Origin: DASXQK01 sp963757155
GTDB lineage: Bacteria > Pseudomonadota > Alphaproteobacteria > Dongiales > Dongiaceae
Reading direction: 5' to 3'
DNA length: 64,000 nt
Assembly: GCA_963757155.1 (NCBI GenBank)
Contig: CAVWQS010000009.1
Location: forward strand, 372,001 to 436,000
Shown here: positions 34,255-42,833 of the stretch, piece after piece
Numbering within the stretch: position 1 is the stretch's first letter
How the letters are laid out: the number at the start of each line of letters is the position of its first letter
The notes under the pieces: model-generated
The model's database searches: none
Told to the model about the DNA's origin: nothing
The model's input: only the letters and a program-made list of their open reading frames with translations
Translations under genes and position numbers: made by a program

Positions 34255-35256
34255 TCATCGCGGCAGCTTCAGCCCCATGTCCTTCTCGCAGGCCATGGCA
34301 TAGATCATCGCGGCGATGGCGAGGTCCCCCAGCACCATCCCCGGGAACAGGAACAGCGCCCGCTCCGCCTGATTACGGCGGCCGGGATGGCGGCCCGTGA
34401 TGAAATCGCCGAGATCGGCATCGAAGGGCCCGGCATAGGGCAGCTTGCCGGCCGCCCCCAGCGCCTCGCTCTGGCGATGGTCGTCCGTGATCATGAGATC
34501 GAAATCCTGGCGCAAGCGCGCGGGCTGCCAGTGGCGGCCGAGATCGACGGCGGCCACGAAGCCGCCTGGCGCGACCCAGGCGGGTTCGAGAAACGGCTGC
34601 AGCCCTGGTTGGGAGGGGACAGTGGTGACCACCACCTCGCAGCCTTCGACCGCCGCCCGGGGGTCCTCCACCACCCTGGCCGCCAGCCCGGCTTGGCGCA
34701 CCTCCTCGGCGAAGGCATCGCTGGAGCCCCGCCTCCGGCCATAGACCCGCGCATGGGTCAAGCCGGGCAAGGCGCTGGTGAGGGAGGAAAGATGGCTCCG
34801 CGCCTGAACCCCGCAGCCGATGAAGCCGATAGTCCGGCTATCGGCGCGCGCCAGGAAGGTGGCGGCGACCGCCGTCATGGCGGCGGTGCGGGCCGCGGTG
34901 ATCCAATTGCCGTCGAGGATCGCGAGCGGCTGCCCCGTCGCAAGCTCGGTCAGGATGATCAGCGAGGTCACATTGGGCAGGCCCCGCCCGGAATTCTCCG
35001 CGACGATGCTGGCCCATTTCGTCATCGCCCGGTTCTCGTCCAGCGAGGCGCCCACCAGGGATTGGAAGAAATGCCCCGGCGCGATCGACATCGTCATCTT
35101 CGGCTCGTGGACGGTAAGATCCTGGTCCTTCGCGCGGAAGATCCGGATGATCGCCTCGCGCAGAAGCCGTGGCGGCGGCGCCATGGCTTCGACATCGGCG
35201 GCGGTCAGATAGCGGATAGGCCCCGGCTGGTCGGAACGGGGCTTGTCGGCGGCCAT
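34255..35256 (-). CDS. Ornithine cyclodeaminase / mu-crystallin family protein (probable pyrroline-2-carboxylate reductase)
   Basis: 333 residues from ATG 35256 (MAADKPRSDQP, GGAGAG upstream); the frame extends to 35376 but those residues do not look like the family. Seen: YLTAADVEAMAPP, the substrate region MTKWASIVAENSGRGLPNV, TAARTAAMTAVAATFLARADSRTIGFIGCGVQARSHL (dinucleotide motif), VYGRRRGSSDAFAEE and VVTTVPSQPGLQPFL. In known cis-3-hydroxyproline pathways a member of this family reduces the dehydratase product to L-proline, and here it sits immediately upstream of both aconitase X genes. An ornithine cyclodeaminase role is possible but has no support from context. Confidence 0.88.
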   Translation of the reverse strand: MAADKPRSDQPGPIRYLTAADVEAMAPPPRLLREAIIRIFRAKDQDLTVHEPKMTMSIAPGHFFQSLVGASLDENRAMTKWASIVAENSGRGLPNVTSLIILTELATGQPLAILDGNWITAARTAAMTAVAATFLARADSRTIGFIGCGVQARSHLSSLTSALPGLTHARVYGRRRGSSDAFAEEVRQAGLAARVVEDPRAAVEGCEVVVTTVPSQPGLQPFLEPAWVAPGGFVAAVDLGRHWQPARLRQDFDLMITDDHRQSEALGAAGKLPYAGPFDADLGDFITGRHPGRRNQAERALFLFPGMVLGDLAIAAMIYAMACEKDMGLKLPR

Positions 35257-35295
35257 GCCAAACTCTCCAACAGCGGGTCTCGTCACGAGACCAGA

Positions 35296-35334
35296 ATGCC
35301 TGGCCGGAACCCGGGTTTGGCTCCGGCCAGGCAT
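35296..35334 (-). terminator. Strong hairpin between RraA-like and reductase genes
   Basis: A 13-base perfect stem (ATGCCTGGCCGGA at 35296-35308, complement at 35322-35334) with a 13-base loop lies after the RraA-like gene and before the reductase start. No T-run follows on the minus strand, so it may be a Rho-dependent or mRNA-stabilising hairpin rather than an intrinsic terminator. Confidence 0.5.
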
Positions 35335-35378
35335 CTTAGGCCGACTTTCCGATAGCTGGGCAAGGTCGGCGGTCAAGC

Positions 35379-36089
35379 CTAAGCCTTGATCGCGGCCGAT
35401 TTCTTGAAGGCCGCCTTCAGCTTCTCCACGGTGAATTCCGGATCGCGCGAGGCTTCGATCACCACGGCTTCGCGCCGGCTCATCAGGTCGAAGGCGCCGG
35501 CGACCTTGTCGGCCACGTCATGGGGGATGACGACGGCGCCATGCTTGTCGGCATGGATGAGATCGCCGGAGCGCACCACCATGCCATGCACGTTCACCTC
35601 GCAGTCGAAATGCACGAGATGGACGAAGGCGTGCGACGGTCCGATGACGCCCGCCAGCATCTGGAAGCCTGGGGCGATCATATCGAGATCGCGGACGCTG
35701 CCGTTGGTGACCACCCCTTCGCAGCCCAGCGCCTTATGCACATTGGAGTTCACCTCACCCCAGAAGGAACCGTAGCCCGGCTGAAAATCGTCCAGGTCCT
35801 GGATCACGCTGATGCGCGGCGTCGGGCCCGAGGCCACATAGTCGAAATACTTGAACCGGAGCTGCATGTAGTCGTCGCCGGCCAGCGGACCCGGCTCCTT
35901 GGCGCGGATGGTCGCTGTCCGGGCATAGCCCACGATCGGCGGCAGATTCGGGAAGGCGCAATGCAGGAACTTCGTCGTGAAGCCGGTTCCGCGCCGGCTC
36001 GGCGCCACCATCTCGAGCAGATTGCAGATCGTCGGCGTATCGATCTTGCGCAGCGCCTCGATCTGCTTGGCGTTCAGTGGTTTTGTCAT
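35379..36089 (-). CDS. RraA-family protein (4-hydroxy-4-methyl-2-oxoglutarate aldolase-like)
   Basis: 236 residues. RraA-like fold with a substrate loop GCEGVVTNGSVRDLDMIAPGFQMLAG (Arg and Asp of the aldolase site) and VHGMVVRSGDLIHADKHGAVVIPHDVADKV. The N-terminal DTPTICNLLEM is typical. Members include HMG/CHA aldolases and oxaloacetate decarboxylases; the RNase-E-inhibitor function applies only to true RraA. It lies between a reductase and an aldehyde dehydrogenase on the same strand, so it may cleave a hydroxy-oxo acid of the same catabolic route. Substrate unknown. Confidence 0.85.
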   Translation of the reverse strand: MTKPLNAKQIEALRKIDTPTICNLLEMVAPSRRGTGFTTKFLHCAFPNLPPIVGYARTATIRAKEPGPLAGDDYMQLRFKYFDYVASGPTPRISVIQDLDDFQPGYGSFWGEVNSNVHKALGCEGVVTNGSVRDLDMIAPGFQMLAGVIGPSHAFVHLVHFDCEVNVHGMVVRSGDLIHADKHGAVVIPHDVADKVAGAFDLMSRREAVVIEASRDPEFTVEKLKAAFKKSAAIKA

Positions 36090-36142
36090 CGGCCAATTCT
36101 CCTTGGGTGATCATGAATTGAAAGCGTCCGATAGCTCGGCCG

Positions 36143-37627
36143 CTAGTTCTGCGCAAACCAGATCGCCTTCTGCCGGAGATAGCCCTCGATTCCTGGGCGT
36201 CCCCAATCCTTGCCGAAGCCGGAGCCCTTGTAGCCGCCGGCCGGTGGCGCGAAATCGGAGGGGCGGCCGTGCTGGTTCACCCAGACCGTGCCGGCCTCGA
36301 TGGCATGAGCAAGCTTAAGGGCCTTGTTGATATCCGAGGTGAAGACGCTGGCCGCCAGCCCATAGACGGGATGGTCGGCCAGGGCGATCGCTTCGTCCGT
36401 CTCCTCGAAGCTCTGGACCGAGAGGACGGGGCCGAAGAACTCCTCGCGATGGGCCGTCATGCCTGGCTTGACGTCATCGAGGATGGTCGGCTGCAGATAA
36501 TCGCCCTCGTTCTGCAAATCCACCCGGCTCCCGCCGGCAACGAGACGGGCCCCCTCCCCGATCGATGTCTCGATCAGACCCTCGATCCGCTTGAATTGCT
36601 TGGCGCTGATGACCGGGGGCAGGTTGCTGGTCGTGCGCCAGGTCGGGCCGGCCTTGACCTCGGACGCCAGATTCGCGACCCGTTCCACCAGCTCGTCCTT
36701 GACCTTGCGGGCGACGACGAGGCGCGAGCCCGAGGTGCAGACCTGGCCGCCATTATAGGTGAAGGCCCGCAGGATATTGCGCGAGATGGAGTCCAGATCG
36801 GCTGCATCGGCGAAGACGACGATGGGGCTTTTCCCGCCCAGTTCCATCACCACCGGCTTCACGCCGCCGAGCGCTGCATCGGCCATGATCCGGACGCCCG
36901 TCGCCGTCGAGCCGGTGAAGCTGATCTTGCGGACCAGCGGATGGCGCACGATCGCCGATCCGGCATGGGGCCCATGGCCGTTGACGACTGTGAGGATGCC
37001 CTTGGGCAGCCCGGCCTCCACCGACAAGAGGGCGAGCGCCGCCAAGGAGAAGGGCGTCATCTCCGACGGCTTCAGGACCAGGGCATTGCCCGCCGCCAGG
37101 GCCGGGGCGATCTTCATGCAGGCATTGATCAGGGGGAAGTTCCACGGAATGATCGCGCCCACCACCCCATAGGGCTCGTTGACCACCAGGCTGAGGGCCT
37201 TCGACCCCGTCGGGGTGATCACCCCTTCGAGTTTGTCGGCATATTCGGCGTAGTAGCGGATCAGATCGGCGCCGGCGACCACATCGCGCAGCCGGACCTC
37301 GTTGATGAGCCGGGTCGAGCCCGCGGATTCGATGCGCGCCAGCGTCTCGGCATGGGCCTCGATCACTTGCGCCCAGTTGCGCAGGACCTTGGCGCGCTCC
37401 CGCGGCGGCTGGTCGGCCCAGCCGCTGGTCCTGAAGGCCTTGGCCGCGCTCGTGACGGCGCGATCGACCGTTGCCTCGGAAGCATCATAGGTGAAGCCGA
37501 TCCGGCGATGATCGGAGGGCCGGAGCACTTCGATTTGGGGATCGCCTGCGCTCGTCAAGGCGCCGTCGATGAAATGCTCGCCCGACACCGTGATCGCATC
37601 GGGATCGAAATCGCCGCGGTCGGTCAT
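36143..37627 (-). CDS. NAD(P)-dependent aldehyde dehydrogenase
   Basis: 494 residues. Seen: PWNFPLINACMKIAPALAAGN, SFTGSTATGVRIM, VVMELGGKSPIVVF (general-base Glu), YNGGQVCTSGSRLVV (catalytic Cys), EEFFGPVLSVQSFEE. A segment normally reading like ESGKP is AGSTRL here, an unusual loop. In hydroxyproline and proline-type pathways an aldehyde dehydrogenase handles alpha-ketoglutarate semialdehyde or similar, which would fit, but the substrate cannot be read from sequence. ATG 37627; a candidate operator lies about 130 bases upstream. Confidence 0.92.
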   Translation of the reverse strand: MTDRGDFDPDAITVSGEHFIDGALTSAGDPQIEVLRPSDHRRIGFTYDASEATVDRAVTSAAKAFRTSGWADQPPRERAKVLRNWAQVIEAHAETLARIESAGSTRLINEVRLRDVVAGADLIRYYAEYADKLEGVITPTGSKALSLVVNEPYGVVGAIIPWNFPLINACMKIAPALAAGNALVLKPSEMTPFSLAALALLSVEAGLPKGILTVVNGHGPHAGSAIVRHPLVRKISFTGSTATGVRIMADAALGGVKPVVMELGGKSPIVVFADAADLDSISRNILRAFTYNGGQVCTSGSRLVVARKVKDELVERVANLASEVKAGPTWRTTSNLPPVISAKQFKRIEGLIETSIGEGARLVAGGSRVDLQNEGDYLQPTILDDVKPGMTAHREEFFGPVLSVQSFEETDEAIALADHPVYGLAASVFTSDINKALKLAHAIEAGTVWVNQHGRPSDFAPPAGGYKGSGFGKDWGRPGIEGYLRQKAIWFAQN

Positions 37628-37744
37628 GCTGCTGTTCCGTTGGGACGATCGGTTTCGGCGCGAGCAGCGAAGGTGGCCATACGACCCCTTAGCCGCTCTC
37701 CATAAAAGCAATGCCAAAGTATCGAGGGGGCATTCCCGCGGGAA

Positions 37745-37780
37745 AAACGAAAAATTCTCATTGGCGCTGTGAATGAGAAT
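37745..37780. promoter_or_regulatory. Candidate LysR-type operator, 9-base perfect dyad
   Basis: ATTCTCATT (37754-37762) and AATGAGAAT (37772-37780) are perfect inverted repeats with a 9-base spacer, containing the common core TCA (37758-37760)-N9-TGA (37770-37772). AAACGAAAAA precedes it at 37745-37754. It lies between the GMC stop (37808) and the aldehyde dehydrogenase start (37627). Confidence 0.6.
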
Positions 37781-37807
37781 CATGGCGCCGAGAGGCGCCG
37801 TCGCGGC

Positions 37808-39499
37808 TCATTCGGCGAGGATTTCGGCCGCGATCTTCTCCCCGATCATGATGGTCGAGATGTTGGTATTGGCCGAGACGATCGTCGGCATGACAGAGGC
37901 ATCGACCACCCGGAGCCCGCCCATTCCCCGGACGCGGCATTTCGCGTCGACCACCGCCGCCGGATCGTCGCGCCGGCCCATCCGGCAGGTCCCGGAGATA
38001 TGCCAGCTCGGCCAGACATTGTCGGCGATCCATTGCGTCAGATAGTCATCGTCGCGCCCCAGGCGATCGCAATCGATCCCCGGATTGAGCTTGTGGCGAT
38101 AGACGAGATCGCGCGTCCAGCCGCTGAGCTCGATGAGCCGCGCCGCCATCCCCGTGGCCAGGTAGTTGCGCAAGCTCGGTATCGCTAGCGCGCGAACCCG
38201 GTCGCTATAGCCGGCCGGAAACCAGAAATTGATGGCGCTCTTCAGGGCCGGCTGCGCGAGGATGCGCTGCATGAAGCGCATCCCATCCATCAGCCGCCTG
38301 AGGTCGCGAGGATCGGAGGCGAGGTTCATGGCGACGATGGGCTCGTCGGCCGGCGAGGCGCTTTTTAGCCGCAGCAGCCCCTGGGAATAGGATTTGTGCA
38401 CGGTCAGGACGAAGGTGCCGAGCTGCTTGCCCAGCGGATGCCAGCCCGCCCGATTGACCGGCAGTAGGAACATGTCGCCCTGAGGGCAGTCGTCGAGATG
38501 CGAGGAGTAGCGCAGCCCCATGAAGATATGGCGGCGTCGGCCTTCCGGCAGCCGTGCCTCGGGCTTCAGATGAATCGCGACGCTGATCGAGGGATGCTCC
38601 AGCAGATTGCCACCCACGCCCGGCAGATCGGCGGCGATCGCGACGCCCACGGATTTCAGATGATCGGCCGGCCCGATCCCCGCGCGCATCAGCAGCGCCG
38701 GCGAATGCGCCGCCCCGGCGGAAAGGATGACCTCGCCGCCCTCGAAGTGCTGCTCAGCGCCGCCCGGCAAAGTGGCGTGGACGCCGGTGACCTTGCGCCC
38801 CACCATCTGCAGGCCGGTCACCAAAGTGTCGGCGAGGATCCGCAGATTCGGGCGGCGGCGCGTGGCGGAATCGAGATAGCCGACGGCAGTGGAGACCCGG
38901 CGGTCATACTGGTTGGAGACGGTCATGGGAAAGCAGCCGTCGGCGAAATCGGCGTTGAGGTCCTCCCTGACGGGAAAGCCTTCGGCCTGAAAGGCCTCAT
39001 GCACGGCCGTGGTGAAGCCCGGCCAGCGGTCTTCGAACACCCGGCGCACGGGAATTCGCCCGTCGCGCCCATGGGCTGGCCCCTCGAAATCGGTGTCGCG
39101 CTCGAGCTTCTTGAAATAGGGCAGCACGTCGTCGAAGGACCAGCCTTCGAGCCCCATGGCCCGCCATTCCGCGAAGTCGCCGGGCAGGCCGCGCAGCGCG
39201 AATTGGCCGTTGATGCTGGAGCCGCCGCCCATGACCCTGGCCTGCTCGAATTTGCGCAGCTTCAGCGGCGCGCCGCCTTCGCGATAGGCCTCATGGCAGA
39301 CCCGGAGCTCGCGCCAGTGATAGCGCGGATCGAAATAGGCCAGGCTCGGATAGCTGTCGTAGATGATCTCCGGGACATTGTCCGGCGGCGTATCGGGGCC
39401 GGCCTCGATGAGCAGCACCTGGCGTCCCGTCGACGAAAGCCGGTTGGCCAGGACGCAGCCCGCGGAGCCCCCGCCGACGATGATGTGGTCATAGCTCAC
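37808..39499 (-). CDS. GMC family (choline-dehydrogenase-like) oxidoreductase
   Basis: 563 residues, intact. VSYDHIIVGGGSAGCVLANRLSSTGRQVLLIEAG, ARVMGGGSSINGQFALRG (signature 1), VILSAGAAHSPALLMRAGIGPADHLKSVG (signature 2), HISGTCRMGRRDD and NTNISTIMIGEKIAAEIL at the C-terminus. The start is a GTG at 39499 overlapping the stop of the acyl-CoA synthetase gene (GTGA). It oxidises an alcohol to an aldehyde, passing electrons to quinone or oxygen. It is close in sequence to the frameshifted GMC gene at 26441-28188 (shared VIVGGGSAGCVLANRL, GPDTPP and SAGAxHSP motifs), so they may be duplicates. Confidence 0.9.
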   Translation of the reverse strand: MSYDHIIVGGGSAGCVLANRLSSTGRQVLLIEAGPDTPPDNVPEIIYDSYPSLAYFDPRYHWRELRVCHEAYREGGAPLKLRKFEQARVMGGGSSINGQFALRGLPGDFAEWRAMGLEGWSFDDVLPYFKKLERDTDFEGPAHGRDGRIPVRRVFEDRWPGFTTAVHEAFQAEGFPVREDLNADFADGCFPMTVSNQYDRRVSTAVGYLDSATRRRPNLRILADTLVTGLQMVGRKVTGVHATLPGGAEQHFEGGEVILSAGAAHSPALLMRAGIGPADHLKSVGVAIAADLPGVGGNLLEHPSISVAIHLKPEARLPEGRRRHIFMGLRYSSHLDDCPQGDMFLLPVNRAGWHPLGKQLGTFVLTVHKSYSQGLLRLKSASPADEPIVAMNLASDPRDLRRLMDGMRFMQRILAQPALKSAINFWFPAGYSDRVRALAIPSLRNYLATGMAARLIELSGWTRDLVYRHKLNPGIDCDRLGRDDDYLTQWIADNVWPSWHISGTCRMGRRDDPAAVVDAKCRVRGMGGLRVVDASVMPTIVSANTNISTIMIGEKIAAEILAE

Positions 39500-41091
39500 G
39501 GGGCGCCTCGCTTGCCGCCGCCGTCGGAATTCGCGGGCACCGGCGCGAGACGGTCCCAGGCGCCGGCTATGTCGCGCGGGAGAGCATGCTTGATGATCCG
39601 CTCGCTCGCCGTCTTGTCGAAGCGGTCGACCTCGACGATGTAGCGCGGAAGCTGGAACCCCGCCAGGCGATCGGCGCACCAGGCCACGAGCCTGCTGGGG
39701 CTATGGCGGCGCCCCGGCTTCACCTTGACGAAGAGCTTGATGTCCTGCTCGCCGAGCTCGCCCGGCACACCGATGACGGCGCATTCTTCCACATCGGGAT
39801 GCTGGCGCACCACATCCTCCACATCGAAGGCGGAGACGTTCTCGCCCCGGTGACGCAGGCTGTCGCTCCTCCGGCCGTGGAAGTAGAAATCGCCCTCGCT
39901 GTCGCAGGAGCCAAGGTCGCCCGTGTAGAGCAGGCCATTGCGCAAGGCCCGGGCCGTTGTCTCGGGGTCGCGAAAGTATCCCGCGAAGAGCACGCCCGGC
40001 GCCCGCTCGCGCACCGCGATCTCGCCGAGCTTGCCCGGTGGAACGGGATGCCCCGCCTCATCGACGATCGTCATCTCGAACCAGGGCAGCGCGCGTCCCA
40101 CCGAACCCAGCTTGCCCGTGAAGTTGCAGCTGACGATGCTCGAGGTCTCGGTCATGCCGTAGCATTCGCGCAGCGAGAGGGCGAAGCGCGCCTCGACCTC
40201 GCGCCAGATATCCCGCGGGCAGCCCCCGCCCCAGGCGATGCGGGCGCCATGGCTGCGATCCTCCGGCCGCGCCGGCTGCTTCAATAGGACGGGGAGCACG
40301 CTGCCGAGATAATGGATCTGGCTGGCCCCGTTCTCGCGCACCTGATCCCAGAACCGGCTGGCGCTGAAGCGCTCCACCAGGGCCAAAGTCACCTTGTACA
40401 GCAAGGGGATGATGAGGAGCTGGCTGCCGCCGATATGGAAGAAGGGCTCCCAGACGATCATGCGGTCGCCGTCGCGAATCTCGGCCAGAGACAGCACCGC
40501 CTGGGTCGCGGCCTGGAGCATGCGATGGGTGACCAGCACTCCCTTAGGCCGGCCGGTGGTGCCGGAGGTGTAGCTGATATTGAGCAAGGCGGCTGCCCCT
40601 TCTTCGGACACCGCCTGGCCCCAGGACGCGCCGGCACTCTCCAACGCCCCGAACAGCCCGTCCTCACCGGGCGAACGCAGCAGCACGGCGCCGGCGAGCC
40701 TTGCCGGTAAGGCCGCCTCCAGCACCGGACCGAAGGCTCCCTCTGCCAAAACCAGCCCGGGCGCCGAATGCTCGAGAATATAGGCGAGCCCCTGGCCGCG
40801 AAGGCGCGTATTGACGGGGATCCAGACCATCCCGGCCTTGGCCAGGCCGAAGATGACGGCGAGATGATCGGGCGAATTGTCCAGCATCACCGCGACGCGT
40901 TCGCCCTGCTGCAAACCGCCGTTGACCAGCGCCCGGGCGAAGGCAGAGGCCCTCGTCGCCAGATCGCCACGCGTCATCACCTGATCGCCGAGGCGGCAGA
41001 CGACATGATCCGGATCGGCCGCCGCGGCGCGGGTCAGCAGATCGTAAATATTGCCATGATCGGGCGGCGCCGCGGGCAGCATGGATACCAT
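39496..41091 (-). CDS. AMP-dependent acyl-CoA synthetase / ligase
   Basis: ANL-superfamily enzyme, 531 residues. P-loop SYTSGTTGRPKGVLVTH, YGMTETSSI, LLYTGDLGSCDSEGDFYFHGRRSD and the C-terminal catalytic Lys region FDKTASERIIKHAL. It activates a carboxylic acid as the CoA thioester. It closely resembles crotonobetaine/carnitine-CoA ligases (CaiC-like) in its N-terminal HGNIYDLLTRAAAADPDHV and in its enoyl-CoA hydratase neighbour. It forms one unit with the hydratase gene 19 bases upstream and the GMC gene downstream. Confidence 0.9.
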   Translation of the reverse strand: MVSMLPAAPPDHGNIYDLLTRAAAADPDHVVCRLGDQVMTRGDLATRASAFARALVNGGLQQGERVAVMLDNSPDHLAVIFGLAKAGMVWIPVNTRLRGQGLAYILEHSAPGLVLAEGAFGPVLEAALPARLAGAVLLRSPGEDGLFGALESAGASWGQAVSEEGAAALLNISYTSGTTGRPKGVLVTHRMLQAATQAVLSLAEIRDGDRMIVWEPFFHIGGSQLLIIPLLYKVTLALVERFSASRFWDQVRENGASQIHYLGSVLPVLLKQPARPEDRSHGARIAWGGGCPRDIWREVEARFALSLRECYGMTETSSIVSCNFTGKLGSVGRALPWFEMTIVDEAGHPVPPGKLGEIAVRERAPGVLFAGYFRDPETTARALRNGLLYTGDLGSCDSEGDFYFHGRRSDSLRHRGENVSAFDVEDVVRQHPDVEECAVIGVPGELGEQDIKLFVKVKPGRRHSPSRLVAWCADRLAGFQLPRYIVEVDRFDKTASERIIKHALPRDIAGAWDRLAPVPANSDGGGKRGAP

Positions 41092-41110
41092 CGGGCGAGA
41101 CTACTGCGGC

Positions 41111-41890
41111 TCAGCCGCACGGGCGATGGCGCGCGGCCCGTTCGGCCAGGAATTTCTCCATCATGCGCCGCGGCTCGCCGGTCGCGTAGGACACGCGATG
41201 GGCGCGCTTGCCGGCGGCGAAGGCCTGTTGGAACCCCGCCTCCGTCATCTCCGCCAGCCACTGCTTGTCGAGCTTCATGGCCACGGGCGCCTTGGCCCCC
41301 AACTCGCGGGCGAAACGCAGCGCCTCGGGCATCACCTCGTTCTGAGGGACGAGGCGGTGGATGATTCCGACCGCGTGGCATTCTGCCCCGCTCATCATCC
41401 TGCCCGTCAAGGTCAGCTCGATGGTGCGCGACAGACCCAGCATCTCGCGCATGATCCAGGGGCCCGTGATGCTGCCGATCCCGGCATTGATCTCCGGCTG
41501 GCCCATGGTCGTGCCGGGATGGCCGACCCGCACATCGGCCAGCAGCGCCACCTGGAAGGCCGATCCCGCGGCAACGCCGTTGAGGGCCGCCACCAAGGGT
41601 TTGGAGAGAGTGCGGATCCGGCGATAGAGCCGCTCCCACTCGTCCATCCAGAGCTCCGCCCGCGCGACGTCGAAGGTCTTGGTCTCGTTCAGATCCTGCC
41701 CCGCCCCGAAGGCGCGATCGCCGGCGCCGGTCATGATGATCGCCCGAATCTTCTCATCCGCCTCGAAGCCATCGAGAGCGATCACCAGCTCGTCGCGCAT
41801 AGGTTTGTGCCAGGCATTGAGCACCGCCGGACGGTTCAAGGTGATAATGCCGACCTCGCCATCGACCGCCGTCAGGATAAATTCAGCCAT
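41111..41890 (-). CDS. Enoyl-CoA hydratase/isomerase family protein
   Basis: Crotonase-fold protein, 259 residues: VGIITLNRPAVLNAWHKPMRDELV, AIIMTGAGDRAFGAGQDLNE (oxyanion loop; the first catalytic-Glu position may be non-canonical), and KPLVAALNGVAAGSAFQVALLADVRVG. It hydrates or isomerises the acyl-CoA made by the downstream synthetase. ATG 41890 (MAEF) is preferred over the ATG at 41908. The gene is divergent from an IclR-type regulator, with a palindrome between them. Confidence 0.9.
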   Translation of the reverse strand: MAEFILTAVDGEVGIITLNRPAVLNAWHKPMRDELVIALDGFEADEKIRAIIMTGAGDRAFGAGQDLNETKTFDVARAELWMDEWERLYRRIRTLSKPLVAALNGVAAGSAFQVALLADVRVGHPGTTMGQPEINAGIGSITGPWIMREMLGLSRTIELTLTGRMMSGAECHAVGIIHRLVPQNEVMPEALRFARELGAKAPVAMKLDKQWLAEMTEAGFQQAFAAGKRAHRVSYATGEPRRMMEKFLAERAARHRPCG

Positions 41891-41909
41891 TGCCCGCCCT
41901 ATTGCCATG

Positions 41910-41924
41910 CGATAATTATTATCG
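41910..41924. promoter_or_regulatory. Palindrome between divergent enoyl-CoA hydratase and IclR genes
   Basis: CGATAAT-T-ATTATCG is a perfect 7-base-arm palindrome in an otherwise GC-rich region, 20 bases from the hydratase start and 40 bases before the regulator start. It is a likely binding site for the IclR protein, allowing control of both directions. Confidence 0.6.
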
Positions 41925-41963
41925 AACTATGATGATGCTAGGATCGCCGGGGGCTGGGAGTCA

Positions 41964-42833
41964 ATGCGCAGCACCGCGCTGACGCTAAAGAAGGCGCGCA
42001 CAAAAATCGGCCGTCCGGGCGGCGAGAGGCCGCCGGCACCTCGCGGCAGCGAGAGCCTGATGGTCAATTCCGTCGACAAGGCGCTCAAGGTCCTGCGCGC
42101 CTTCGACGGCAGCCGCCGCCGGCTCGGCCTGTCGCAGATCGCCGAGGCTGCGGGGATGGGGCTGAGCGCGACCCAGCGCTTCACCTATACGCTGCTGCAG
42201 CTGGGTTATCTTCGGCGGGACGAGGCGAGCCGCCTCTATGCGCTGAGCCCGAAGACCCTGGAGTTCGGCCGGCGCTATCTGCAATCCAGCGAATTGGTGG
42301 AGCGGGCGATGCCCTATCTCCTCCATCTGCACCAGACTTGCGGCGAGACGACCAATCTGACCTTGCTCGACGGCGAGGAGATCGTCTTCGTCTCGCGCTT
42401 CCTCAGCCGCAATGTCTTCAATGTCGATGTGGTGGTGGGAACGCGGCTACCCGCGTTTTGCACGGCGCCGGGGCTTGCCATGCTCGCGCGGCTGGACCCG
42501 AGCGAAGCCGAGGCGATCCTCCGCCGCACCGACCGGCGCGCCTTCACCACCCATACGGTGACGGATCTCAAGCGGATATTGGCCCGGCTCGCGGCCATCC
42601 GCAGCGACGGCTTCGCTATCGCTTATCAGGAGATCTTCCACGGCGATATCTCCGTGGCCGCCGCCATCACCGATGCCGCCGGCAGGCCCGAGGGCGCGAT
42701 CAACCTCGCGTCCTCGACCACCCGCTGGACCCTGGCCCAGGCGCGGGAGACCTTCGCCCCGATGGTGGTGGCCGCGGCAGCCTCCGCGTCGAGCAAGCGC
42801 GGAATTCACTCCGGGAGGGAGCCGAAATCGTGA
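41964..42833 (+). CDS. IclR-family transcriptional regulator
   Basis: 289 residues. After a 35-residue basic/proline-rich tail, the winged helix begins NSVDKALKVLRAFDGSRRRLGLSQIAEAAGMGLSATQRFTYTLLQLGYLRRDEASRLYALSPKTLEFG. The effector domain includes TNLTLLDGEEIVFVSRFLSRNVFNVDVVVGTRLPAFCTAPGLAMLA and AYQEIFHGDISVAAAI. It overlaps the aminotransferase start by GTGA, so it is co-transcribed with the aminotransferase and BKACE genes and probably controls them and the divergent synthetase operon. Confidence 0.92.
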   Translation: MRSTALTLKKARTKIGRPGGERPPAPRGSESLMVNSVDKALKVLRAFDGSRRRLGLSQIAEAAGMGLSATQRFTYTLLQLGYLRRDEASRLYALSPKTLEFGRRYLQSSELVERAMPYLLHLHQTCGETTNLTLLDGEEIVFVSRFLSRNVFNVDVVVGTRLPAFCTAPGLAMLARLDPSEAEAILRRTDRRAFTTHTVTDLKRILARLAAIRSDGFAIAYQEIFHGDISVAAAITDAAGRPEGAINLASSTTRWTLAQARETFAPMVVAAAASASSKRGIHSGREPKS

